Shown here: positions 40,991-48,815 of the stretch, piece after piece | Position numbering within the stretch: the first letter of the stretch is position 1 | Layout: each line of letters starts with the position of its first letter | Assembly: GCF_011064615.1 (NCBI RefSeq) | Contig: NZ_JAALJH010000070.1 | Location: 1 to 49,198, forward strand | Direction: 5' to 3' | DNA length: 49,198 nt | Source of the DNA: Aquisphaera insulae | Lineage (GTDB): Bacteria > Planctomycetota > Planctomycetia > Isosphaerales > Isosphaeraceae | The notes under the pieces: generated by a model | What the model saw: only the letters and a program-made list of their open reading frames with translations | Told to the model about the DNA's origin: nothing | The model's database searches: none | Translations under genes and position numbers: made by a program

Positions 40991-41902
40991 TCACCCGTGC
41001 TCCGCCGGCCGCGGCCGCTTGGCCGGGATCGAGCGCAGGTGCGGGCCCAGGGTCGCCAGCGACGGCCAGCGGTCTTCCCGCTTGCGGGCGGTCAAACGCC
41101 GGAGGACCTCGCAGAGCTCCTCGGAGAGCTTCGGCTTGACCTTGGCGGGGTCGATGGGGTCGACGTTGAGGCGCTGGAGCATCGTCGCGGACGAGCCGGC
41201 GGCGGAATAGGGGAGCCGGCCGGTCAGCAGCTCATAGGCCACGACGCCCAGGCTGAAGGTGTCGATGCGCTCGTCGATCGGCTCGCGGCGGATCAGCTCC
41301 GGGGCCATGTACTGGAGCGTCCCCGTCCGGTTGCCGGGGCCGCGGAAGGCCGGCGTGTTGGGCACGGCCAGGCCGAAGTCGATCAGCTTCACCGCGTGGT
41401 CGCGGTTGAGGAGGAAGTTCCGCGGGTTGATGTCGTGGTGGATGAAACCGGCCTCGTGCACGGCCGCCAGCCCTTCCGCGGCCTGGGCGATCCACTCCAC
41501 CTTCTGCGCGGTCTTCCCCAGCTTCGAGTCGTGGATGTACTGGAAGCTGTAGCCCTCGATGAACTCCATGACCAGGTACTGCTCGCCCGCCGTCGTCTCG
41601 CCGTACTCGAACGTCCTGACGACGCTCGGATGCACGACCTTGACCGCGATCGCCCCCTCCGGGGGCCGGGCCTCCTCGCGGGATGCGCGGGCCGCCGCCG
41701 CCTCGTTCTTCTGCCGGAGCTGCACCTTGAGGCAGACCGTCCGTCCCGCCTCGTTGTCATGGGCCTTGTAGACCTTCGACATGCTCCCCTGGCTGGACGC
41801 ATCCGCCAGGATCGCGAACCGCTTCTGGATGTTCACACGCTTCCGGCAGACGCCATCCGCCGTGGGACCCGGTGTCAGGATCTCCATGAGTTTTGCGAGC
41901 AT
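40991..41902 (-). CDS. Soluble serine/threonine protein kinase
   Basis: 303 aa with no membrane segment. Kinase landmarks: glycine-loop region SSQGSMSKVYKA (weak), TVCLKVQL lysine, helix and hinge VMEFIEGYSFQYI, catalytic loop HHDINPRNFLL, DFGLA and APE in MAPELI, then DTFSLGVVAYELLTGRLPYS. The catalytic HRD reads HHD, so the usual RD arginine is missing: such kinases often do not need activation-loop phosphorylation. The C-terminus ends soon after the kinase fold. Start ATG 41902. The 266 bases upstream to the next gene hold no supported gene. Confidence 0.87.
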   Translation of the reverse strand: MLAKLMEILTPGPTADGVCRKRVNIQKRFAILADASSQGSMSKVYKAHDNEAGRTVCLKVQLRQKNEAAAARASREEARPPEGAIAVKVVHPSVVRTFEYGETTAGEQYLVMEFIEGYSFQYIHDSKLGKTAQKVEWIAQAAEGLAAVHEAGFIHHDINPRNFLLNRDHAVKLIDFGLAVPNTPAFRGPGNRTGTLQYMAPELIRREPIDERIDTFSLGVVAYELLTGRLPYSAAGSSATMLQRLNVDPIDPAKVKPKLSEELCEVLRRLTARKREDRWPSLATLGPHLRSIPAKRPRPAEHG

Positions 41903-42168
41903 GATGGCAGGCTCCCGTGAAGCGGCTCAGGTCGGGGTTCCGTCCGGCTGTCCGGGGTCTCTGGCGGGCGTTGCGGCCTGGAATCTTGCGGGCTGGCGAC
42001 CAGAAGAGGATCCTGGCAGGCCGCGGATGATGGGAGTTCGCAAGCACCGGCAATCGCTTGATAGAAATTCTCCCAAATTCAAACGGATCCGGCGAGAGTG
42101 CGTGACCCCGGCATGCCAGAAAGAACACGCACGCAATCACTTGCCGCAAGGTTCGGGGGGCTGAGGTC

Positions 42169-43821
42169 TCATTCCTCGGCTTTCCGGGGGAGGATCGCGC
42201 CCGCGGGCGTGACGAGGGTCCCGGGCGTGCGGGCCAGGATGCGGACGCCGCCGTCGGCGTCGGTGAAGCGGGCGACCTTGAGGAGCCTGGGGGCCAACTC
42301 GGGCCAGTTCTCGAATTCCGATTCGAGAAGGAGGACATGCCGCGACTCGCCGTTCTCGGGATAGGCGAGATGCATGGGAGTCCGGAGCTGGCGGACCGGG
42401 CGGCCGGTGGCGAAGGCGAGCTCGGACGGCCACTCGTGGAGCGTGTGCACGGTCCAGTTGGGGAGCACCCACTGGCCGATGGCGCGCCCCCATGGGCCCT
42501 GGCCGTGTCGGTAGTTCCACTCGGGGACATAGTAACCCCAGTGCACCAGCTTGAGGCTCGCGGCCAGCAGGAGCATGGCGACCGCGGCCCGGCGGCTCGA
42601 GCCTTCTTCCACCCCCAGCCAGGTGAGTGCCAGGAGCGGGATGGCCAGGACCGCCGCGGCGATCCCCACCGGCCGGTAATACGAGAAGACGAGGAGCCAG
42701 AGATACTCGCCGTACACCAGGGTCATCAGCCACAGGAGCGAAAGGCCGAAGGCCATCGCGAGGAAGGCCCGCCGCGGCCCCCGGGCGAGCGTCCCGGTCC
42801 ACGCGGAATCCAGGACGGTCCCGGCCGCGAGCATCATCCCCGCGAGCGCCGGGATCCGGGCCGCCTGGGAGATACCCGGGACGACCGTGCCGACCACCAG
42901 GCAGGCGATCGCCGCCTGGGCCCAGCCCTTGACCAGGAGGCGGCCCCGGGGCGACCAACCCCCGCGGATCGAGGAGGACCAGGCCAGCAGGGCGAAGGGG
43001 CCGAAGGGGAGCCCCAGCCCCAGGAGTTTCGGGGCCAGGAACCAGTCGGGGCGGAGTGTGAAGGGGAGCGCAAGCGCCGCCGCCAGGGCCTCGGGCGTCG
43101 CCGCGACGAGCGCCCAGGCCGTCCAGACGGCCGCCGCGGACACCGTCGGAACGAGCAAACGGGCCGAGTACCCGGCCTCGCGCCGGCCCAGGACCAGCAC
43201 CGCCAGCAGCACGACCACGACCGGCGGCCAGCCCCCCGCCAGGAAGGCGAGGGCCGTCCAAGCGCCGGCGGCCCAATCCGAACCCTTCGAAAGCAGGCGG
43301 TCGATCGCGGCCACGACCGCAAGGCCCGGGAGGAAGTCCAGGCCGATGCCCCCGGAATGATCGATGACGCCCAGCGACCCCAGCCAGGCCAGGCCGACGA
43401 GCACGCCGCAGCGGGTCCCAAGCTCCTGGACCGCCCGCCGGGCGAGGATCCAGCCGATCGCCGCGGCGGCCAGGGCCGACGGCCAGAGGACGATCCCCGG
43501 CAGGGCGTCGCCGAGCTCGCCAAATCGCCCGGCGAGCCGCGAGAGCGCGACCTTCGCCGGCCAGAGCTCCGGCGCGTATCTCCCGTAGACCTGCCCGATC
43601 GGCCCGAACGGCTCGCCGGCCGCCAGCCCGAGCCGGGCATCGGCCGGGCCGAGCTCGAGGTTCCCGGCGCCGATCAGGACGAACCCGATCGTCAGCGCCC
43701 CGATCAGCGGGGCGATCCAGGCTCCCCCAAGGGCCAGGGGGAGGGTCAACCGGGCGTCGGCGCGGAGCACGCGGTTTCTCGGCGGGCCGGCCACGGCCGC
43801 CCGGTTCGGCTCAACGATCAT
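42169..43821 (-). CDS. Polytopic membrane protein, glycosyltransferase-like
   Basis: 550 aa with about ten membrane helices from the N-terminus (LALGGAWIAPLIGALTIGFV to LLALTWLGVEE), interrupted by a large first extracytoplasmic loop holding GPIGQVYGRYAPELWPAKVA. The layout (first loop after helix 1, aromatic and acidic residues) and a soluble C-terminal domain suggest a GT-C type (ArnT/PMT-like) dolichol- or undecaprenyl-linked sugar transferase, but I see no diagnostic motif and the acceptor cannot be told. Start ATG 43821 overlaps the phosphatase stop by 11 bases, so the two are translated together. Confidence 0.68.
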   Translation of the reverse strand: MIVEPNRAAVAGPPRNRVLRADARLTLPLALGGAWIAPLIGALTIGFVLIGAGNLELGPADARLGLAAGEPFGPIGQVYGRYAPELWPAKVALSRLAGRFGELGDALPGIVLWPSALAAAAIGWILARRAVQELGTRCGVLVGLAWLGSLGVIDHSGGIGLDFLPGLAVVAAIDRLLSKGSDWAAGAWTALAFLAGGWPPVVVVLLAVLVLGRREAGYSARLLVPTVSAAAVWTAWALVAATPEALAAALALPFTLRPDWFLAPKLLGLGLPFGPFALLAWSSSIRGGWSPRGRLLVKGWAQAAIACLVVGTVVPGISQAARIPALAGMMLAAGTVLDSAWTGTLARGPRRAFLAMAFGLSLLWLMTLVYGEYLWLLVFSYYRPVGIAAAVLAIPLLALTWLGVEEGSSRRAAVAMLLLAASLKLVHWGYYVPEWNYRHGQGPWGRAIGQWVLPNWTVHTLHEWPSELAFATGRPVRQLRTPMHLAYPENGESRHVLLLESEFENWPELAPRLLKVARFTDADGGVRILARTPGTLVTPAGAILPRKAEE

Positions 43822-44467
43822 TCGCGTCCTCCCTGGGCGGCACCACGTCCGGCAGCGGCTCGACATCGGACTGAGGCTCGACCTCAACCGGCGTGCCGTT
43901 GCGGTCGTCGATGGTCTGCGGGTTGTGCAGCGCCAGCGACGGCTTGTTATGGGCCATCGCGTAGATGTAACCGGCGATGTGGCCGTCGCGATACGCCTGG
44001 CGCTTCAGCTCGGCGGCGACGTCCTCGATCGTCCAGCCGTCGCGCTCGTAGCGGTACATGGCCACCGCGGATCCGGTCCGGCAGGTCCCGCGAGCACAGT
44101 GGACCAGGACGGGCCGGCGTGCCGGGTCGTCCACGACCTCCAGCACCTTGCGGAACTGGGCCTCCTCGCCGAAGCCGTCGCCCGGCATCGGGAGGTTCAC
44201 GAAGCCGACGCCGAGCTTGCCGGCGAGCTCCCGTTCCGCCTTCATCTCCCGGCCGGGCAACTGGAAGTTGACCACGGTGCGAATCCCGTAGCGCTCCACC
44301 GCGGCGGCGAGCTGGTCGCCGGTGAGCTGGCCGCTCCGGTAGAGGATCCCGGGCTTGACCGTGTCCCAGTGATCCCAGACGAGCCGGCCCTGGCGGTCCA
44401 GGTGGATCATCCACCCGGTCACGCCGACCCCGGCCAGGACGAGCAATCCGAGCACCACCTTGCGCAT
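43811..44467 (-). CDS. Membrane-anchored tyrosine/dual-specificity phosphatase-like protein
   Basis: 218 aa. N-terminal anchor MRKVVLGLLVLAGVGVTGWM. The phosphatase fold starts KPGILYRSGQLTGDQLAAAV, followed by RTVVNFQLPGRE. The active-site P-loop is HCARGTCRTG, which fits CX5R: nucleophile Cys and Arg. It lies after an Arg-Pro-rich turn, as in the DSP/PTP-like group that includes Siw14-type phosphatases. The C-terminus is proline/acidic and disordered. It overlaps the polytopic protein gene, perhaps acting on a lipid-linked or protein phosphate of that pathway. ATG 44467 was chosen because the frame upstream lacks a signal-like start. Confidence 0.8.
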   Translation of the reverse strand: MRKVVLGLLVLAGVGVTGWMIHLDRQGRLVWDHWDTVKPGILYRSGQLTGDQLAAAVERYGIRTVVNFQLPGREMKAERELAGKLGVGFVNLPMPGDGFGEEAQFRKVLEVVDDPARRPVLVHCARGTCRTGSAVAMYRYERDGWTIEDVAAELKRQAYRDGHIAGYIYAMAHNKPSLALHNPQTIDDRNGTPVEVEPQSDVEPLPDVVPPREDANDR

Positions 44468-44658
44468 CGCAACGAGCCCCGCGACGGGAATTCGGGCGAG
44501 TCCGGAAACGGACCGACAGCCCAGGACGTCCCGCCCGGCGCGCACCCCGCGCAGCGAGCCGGCCATCCCTGGCGGATCGGGCCGGCATGGTAGGTCAGGA
44601 GCGTGAAAGGGTCAATCCGAACCGGTGAGCGAACGGCGGACCACGATTGTTTCGTATA

Positions 44659-44687
44659 TTGCGATTATAGCCCGGACGTGCTACTGT
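44659..44687 (+). promoter_or_regulatory. Candidate promoter of the HTH/PIN pair
   Basis: TTGCGA (44659-44664), 17-base spacer, TACTGT (44682-44687), 30 bases before the HTH gene. Each hexamer is 4/6. The surrounding AT-rich stretch (TATATTGCGATTATAG) supports a promoter region. Confidence 0.4.
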
Positions 44688-44717
44688 AGAGCGAAGGTGT
44701 CCAAGGAGGACTCGGGT

Positions 44718-45170
44718 ATGCAATTACTCAACGGCAACGAGGTGATCACGCCGACCAAGGCTGATGCAGCCACGGCTGCCGAATCAGGCCGGAGGTTGGC
44801 GGCCCATCTCGACGCCGACGCCTCGCTTCGCCTGGAAGTGAAGGGTACGAGCGAGGAGTTGACGCTTCCGCCCGCGGCCGCGCGTCTGCTCGTCCGCGTC
44901 CTGACCGAGCTAGGACAGGGCCACGCGATCACGGTAACTCCGCTCGGTGCCGAGCTGACGACGCAGCAGGCGGCTGACCTGCTCAACGTGTCCCGCCCCC
45001 ACCTGGTGAAGCTCCTGGATCAGGGGGCGATGCCGAGCCGCAAGGTGGGGAGCCATCGGCGGGTCAAGTTGACCGACCTGCTGATCTATAAGAAGGAGAC
45101 GCTGGCGAAGCGCCACGCGACCCTCGATGAGTTGGCCGCGTTGAGCCAGGAACTTGGCATGGGTTACTGA
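44718..45170 (+). CDS. Excisionase-type HTH antitoxin partner
   Basis: 150 aa. The first about 75 residues are an unrecognised helical part. The C-terminal half is a MerR/excisionase-like HTH: AELTTQQAADLLNVSRPHLV, then KLLDQGAMPSRKVGSHRRVK and DLLIYKK. Antitoxins of this type sit upstream of PIN-domain toxins. ATG 44718 has AAGGAGGACTCGGGT, an optimal SD. Ends 3 bases before the PIN gene. Confidence 0.85.
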   Translation: MQLLNGNEVITPTKADAATAAESGRRLAAHLDADASLRLEVKGTSEELTLPPAAARLLVRVLTELGQGHAITVTPLGAELTTQQAADLLNVSRPHLVKLLDQGAMPSRKVGSHRRVKLTDLLIYKKETLAKRHATLDELAALSQELGMGY

Positions 45171-45173
45171 CCG

Positions 45174-45740
45174 GTGCCGCGAATCGTCCTCTTCGATGCC
45201 TGCGTCCTCTACCCGGCGCCGCTCCGAGACCTGCTCATGCGACTCGCCCTGACGGGCCTGTTCCTGGCCCGTTGGACGGAGGAAATCCACGACGAATGGA
45301 CCCGGAACGTCGCGGCCAATCGCCCCGACATCTCGCCGGAGAGCCTCGCCCGCTGCCGAAGGCTCATGAACGAGCATGTCCCCGACAGCCTTGTCACCGA
45401 TTACGAGTCACTTATCCCGAGCTTGAACCTTCCCGACCCCGACGACAGGCATGTGCTCGCGGCGGCGATTCAGAGCGGTGCGGGAATCATCGTGACGTTC
45501 AACCTGAGCGATTTCCCCGCCGCGGTCCTGGCGGGCCACTCCATCGAAGCGATCGGGCCCGACGATTTCATCGTCAGCCTGTGGGGTGAGTCTCCCGCCG
45601 CAGTGCTCGATGCGGTTCGTCGTCAGCGAACCGCCTTGAAGAACCCGCCCAAGGCGGCCGAAGAGTTCCTCGCCACGCTCGAACAGTGCGGCCTCCCGGT
45701 GACGGTGGCTCGCCTGAACGGCCATGCGAGTGAGATTTAA
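45174..45740 (+). CDS. PIN-domain ribonuclease toxin
   Basis: 188 aa. PIN residues: D8 in IVLFDACVLYPAPLRDLLM, E at the helix EIHDEWTRNV, the D cluster in LPDPDDRHVLAAAIQSGAGI and VTFNLSDFPA. These acidic residues bind the metal for RNA cleavage. The C-terminal about 50 residues are an extra helical part. GTG start 45174; the 3-base spacing from the HTH gene implies coupling. Length is above simple VapC (about 130 aa), closer to the PIN_3 type. Confidence 0.88.
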   Translation: MPRIVLFDACVLYPAPLRDLLMRLALTGLFLARWTEEIHDEWTRNVAANRPDISPESLARCRRLMNEHVPDSLVTDYESLIPSLNLPDPDDRHVLAAAIQSGAGIIVTFNLSDFPAAVLAGHSIEAIGPDDFIVSLWGESPAAVLDAVRRQRTALKNPPKAAEEFLATLEQCGLPVTVARLNGHASEI

Positions 45741-45913
45741 CGGCGGGCCCGAATCCGAGAATCAGTGGCCATGCACCCAGGTATAGAGGAAGGAATCAGC
45801 GTCCAGTAAGCCGTGGCCACTCAAGGAATCCAGGGAACCAGCGGCCGCGCGCAAACTGGAGCAGGAATCAGTGGCTGGGAATCACCTCGGCTATCCTCTC
45901 AAAATTGCCAGAC

Positions 45914-47326
45914 CTACGCCTCGTGGGTGCCTGGCCTTGGACGCCTTCTGGCCTTAGACGCCCTCTGGAGGGCGTCTAGATTCCCAGGGCCGATAATGTG
46001 CCCGTCATCAGGGCGAATGGGGTCTTGCCAGACATGATGCCGGCCGCCGGCGTAGCTCAGCGAGGTTGCGAGACAGATCATGCTGTCCACGACGTCATCG
46101 AGCAGCTTGCCGCCACGGTACTTGTCCGGCGCAATTCGCCAAGTGGCGTCCGAATACATCCAGTTAATCGCGTGCTCCACGAGGGCGATCCAAACTGCCC
46201 GGTCGCCGGAGTCCGCCGCGAACCCATTCAGGACGGTGCGAGTGAGGTCGGCCACCTGCTGTGCCGAGAGGGCTTTCCCACGCTGTTCCTTGTAACACTT
46301 CACCTCGGCCGCAGTGAGCGATCCCTCAAAGCGCCTCAGCCGCTTCATAGCCCAGATCGCCTCAGCGGGAAAGCACTCGATCACGAGCCTCGCCGCTGCG
46401 CGGTCGGCTTCCGTCCACAAGTGAAATCCAAGTTGGTCGAGCCCGGCTAGCAGGCTCATGACTCGCGGTGCGAGCGGGGCGCCTGGCTGAATGTTCGGGT
46501 GCCAGTTGTTCGAATCGCCAGCGGCCCTGTCAATCCGTTGTCGTTGTTGGCTGAGATGTCTCTCGCACGCTCTCAGCTCGATAGTGCCCGCCGGAGGCTG
46601 AGCGGCCCTCGTCGGGATGCCAGGACGATGCGCAGCCTGGATAGGCGCATCGATGGCGAACACGACACGCTCGGCGGCACTATGTTTTTCGAGCACCACC
46701 TCAACGGCCCGAAGGAGTTGACTCGCGTCTGGGTCGCGATTGTGGAGTGCGATTCGTTCGAGATGGGCTGTCAGGCTGAAGGGCTGGTCGGGACGGCGCC
46801 TGAGTAGCGCGAACGCTAAGCAGTCGTACCGCGAGTCTCGATCGGCCGCGGAGCCGCCGAACCAAGCGATGTCCAAGCCGATGCAGAGGACCGGCCCCGC
46901 CCACATCGCTCGCTCGCCGCACACGACATGCATTCCGCGCGGTGGCGTGGCTGTGTGTGGAGGCGCTGGTGGGTGAACGGGAGCCGAAGGAGGCATAACG
47001 GGTGGTGGGGCAGACGCGACACCAGCAAGTACGGTGCCCCCGACGGCGAGCAGTTCTACCCGGACACGCTGACCGCGATGCGCTTCCCACCACGCTCTGT
47101 CCGCGTCGCTGGGCAATGTAAACGCCGTCGTGGGCTTAGGATTCTCGCCTTGGGCGGCGCGGGTGAGGACGCGGACGCCGAGTTCGGTGATGTTGATAGT
47201 GATCCTTGCCGCCACGGCCAATCGGTGTGCGAAGGCACAGTCCGTGTACCAGAACTGGTTGTCCCGGATTCGGTACGCCGGATCGACGGCGATGGGAGCC
47301 GGGGGCGGGGCGCTGGGCAGATTCAT
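45914..47326 (-). CDS. DUF429 (RNase H-fold) protein with extra N-terminal domain
   Basis: 470 aa. The DUF429 core runs from about residue 145: LCIGLDIAWFGGSAADRDSR supplies the first aspartate, VVFAIDAPIQ near 220 the second, and the end has RLVIECFPAEAIWAMKRLRR and LLDDVVDSMICLATSLSYAG. DUF429 is predicted to be an RNase H-fold nuclease or resolvase. The first about 145 residues are an unrecognised beta-rich part (RITINITELGVRVLTRAA) joined by a proline-rich linker (PPPVMPPSAPVHPPAPPH). The last about 15 codons lie in a 17-bp tandem repeat and palindrome (45935-45978) and may be altered. Start ATG 47326. Confidence 0.75.
   Translation of the reverse strand: MNLPSAPPPAPIAVDPAYRIRDNQFWYTDCAFAHRLAVAARITINITELGVRVLTRAAQGENPKPTTAFTLPSDADRAWWEAHRGQRVRVELLAVGGTVLAGVASAPPPVMPPSAPVHPPAPPHTATPPRGMHVVCGERAMWAGPVLCIGLDIAWFGGSAADRDSRYDCLAFALLRRRPDQPFSLTAHLERIALHNRDPDASQLLRAVEVVLEKHSAAERVVFAIDAPIQAAHRPGIPTRAAQPPAGTIELRACERHLSQQRQRIDRAAGDSNNWHPNIQPGAPLAPRVMSLLAGLDQLGFHLWTEADRAAARLVIECFPAEAIWAMKRLRRFEGSLTAAEVKCYKEQRGKALSAQQVADLTRTVLNGFAADSGDRAVWIALVEHAINWMYSDATWRIAPDKYRGGKLLDDVVDSMICLATSLSYAGGRHHVWQDPIRPDDGHIIGPGNLDALQRASKARRRPRPGTHEA
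45935..45978. repeat. Tandem 17-bp repeat with palindrome at the DUF429 3' end
   Basis: CCTTGGACGCCTTCTGG (45935-45951) and CCTTAGACGCCCTCTGG (45952-45968), 15 of 17 identical. The second unit begins an exact palindrome TAGACGCCCTC-TG-GAGGGCGTCTA (45955-45978). Seventeen is not a multiple of three, so the repeat shifts the frame between units. Confidence 0.7.
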
Positions 47327-47445
47327 CTGCTGGGCTCTTTGGTTCGCTCTCGGATTATGAGGATCTTGGTCGCACTTTGGACAAGGCGAGTTCGGTCGGT
47401 GAGGAGTTCAACACGGCCCGGCACGCTCAACATCGACTCCCGGCG

Positions 47446-48135
47446 TCATCGCCGGTTCAGTCGATCCACGAACGCGGTGTGCTCGGCCGAGGCGATCCCC
47501 TGTCCGAGTATCGCCTCCACGCGCGGCAAGTCCTCGCGAAGCAGGGCATCACGATCGAGCCAAAGGCCCGGGAAGACCTCGCTGCGAAGGATGCCATCCT
47601 TGCCCGGCGGTAGTGGGTCGAACCGGCCATCCCGCAGGACGAACCAGTCCAGGGCTACGTCCTCGATCCGCCAGAGGATGAACTCGCGGACGCCGCTCCG
47701 CCGGTAGACGCGCGGTTTCTTCCAGGCGTCCAGGCTGACGCGGCTCAGGGCAACCTCGGCGATCAGCTCGGGCGCTCCCTGAATCAGGTCATTCTCGCCG
47801 AAACGGGCCGAGCCTCCCTGCCCGGGTCGGATCATCAGGAGGCTATCGGGCCGGAGTAGATTGTCGAGATCGAGGAGCACGCTCGCACGGTCCCGCGTCT
47901 CGAGATGGGCCGTCCTCGACCGATAGGTCTTGAGCCAGGTGCCGAGGAGAGCGTGAGCATCACCGTGCTCGGGGGGGCTCGACGAAGGCAGATAGACTTC
48001 CCCTTCGACCAACTCGGCCTTCTTCGGGTCAGGCATCGCGGCGCAGCGGCGCCGGAATTCGCCCAGCGGGAGTGTGTCCCCGTGCTCGAGTCGCGGGATG
48101 TCAACCTTCTGGCTCCCCGGGATCCTGGTGTCCAT
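47446..48135 (-). CDS. Uma2-family endonuclease-like protein
   Basis: 229 aa, PD-(D/E)XK fold. Landmarks: PDPKKAELVEGEVYLPSSSP (the Glu of the core), HGDAHALLGTWLKTYRSR, LRPDSLLMIRPGQGG (aspartate), APELIAEVALSRVSLDAWKK (the ExV metal site with a Lys nearby) and YRRSGVREFILWRIEDVALD. Uma2 proteins are abundant in cyanobacteria and planctomycetes; activity is rarely shown. Start ATG 48135. No obvious partner gene overlaps it. Confidence 0.83.
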   Translation of the reverse strand: MDTRIPGSQKVDIPRLEHGDTLPLGEFRRRCAAMPDPKKAELVEGEVYLPSSSPPEHGDAHALLGTWLKTYRSRTAHLETRDRASVLLDLDNLLRPDSLLMIRPGQGGSARFGENDLIQGAPELIAEVALSRVSLDAWKKPRVYRRSGVREFILWRIEDVALDWFVLRDGRFDPLPPGKDGILRSEVFPGLWLDRDALLREDLPRVEAILGQGIASAEHTAFVDRLNRR

Positions 48136-48269
48136 GGCGATCCACACTCTCTGAGACGGGGCTTGAGGCCGGGTCCACGCTCCTGCCATGATAGGATGGC
48201 AAGAGCCACCGTGACAGGTCGGCGAAACAGATCGAAACCGGTCGCTTTGTCCAGGTCGAACTCTCCACG

Positions 48270-48815
48270 ATGGCGGACCTCGTCCGAACCAGCAAGTTCC
48301 TCTCCCTGGTCCTGCGGCACAAGCCGGAGGAGATTGGCCTCACCCTGGACGCAAACGCCTGGGCGGACGTGGCGGAGTTGATCCGTCTCGCCAACGACCA
48401 CGGCGTCCGGCTCACGCCCCCCCTGCTCGATCGGATCGTCGCGGAGAACGAGAAGAAGCGGTTCGCGTTCAGCGACGACCGCACCCGAATCCGGGCCAGC
48501 CAGGGGCACTCGATCGCCGTCGACCTGGACCTGCCGCCGACGCCGCCCCCCGAGCTCCTCTATCACGGCACCGCCACCCGCTTCCTCGAGTCGATCCGGG
48601 CCGGCGGATTGCACTCCGCGAACCGCCAGCACGTCCACCTCTCGCCCGATGAGGCCACCGCCACGAAGGTCGGCCGGCGCCACGGCAAGCCCGTCGTCCT
48701 GATCATCCGCGCCGCCGAGATGGCCCGGGCCGGCCACGTCTTCTACCTCTCGGCGAATGGCGTCTGGCTGACCGGGCGCGTGCCCGTCGCGTTCATCACC
48801 TTCCCGGCTCCCTGA
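48270..48815 (+). CDS. kptA: RNA 2'-phosphotransferase (KptA/Tpt1)
   Basis: 181 aa. The N-terminal winged part begins SKFLSLVLRHKPEEIGLTLD. The transferase half has FAFSDDRTRIRASQGHSIAV, ELLYHGTATRFLESIRAGGL, HVHLSPDEATATKVGRRHGK and RAGHVFYLSANGVWLTGRVP. It moves an RNA 2'-phosphate to NAD+, releasing ADP-ribose-1'',2''-cyclic phosphate and nicotinamide. The R-H-R-R set is visible (RHKPE, RASQGH, YHGT, R after GVWLTG). In bacteria without tRNA splicing this is tied to RNA repair. It is divergent from the Uma2 gene and comes last before a gene-free end. Confidence 0.92.
   Translation: MADLVRTSKFLSLVLRHKPEEIGLTLDANAWADVAELIRLANDHGVRLTPPLLDRIVAENEKKRFAFSDDRTRIRASQGHSIAVDLDLPPTPPPELLYHGTATRFLESIRAGGLHSANRQHVHLSPDEATATKVGRRHGKPVVLIIRAAEMARAGHVFYLSANGVWLTGRVPVAFITFPAP

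Noticed and set aside
42337..44271. 644-aa plus-strand frame across the membrane protein and phosphatase
   Set aside because: Arg/Gly/Glu/Pro-rich shadow of two minus-strand genes with hydrophobic segments and a phosphatase loop.
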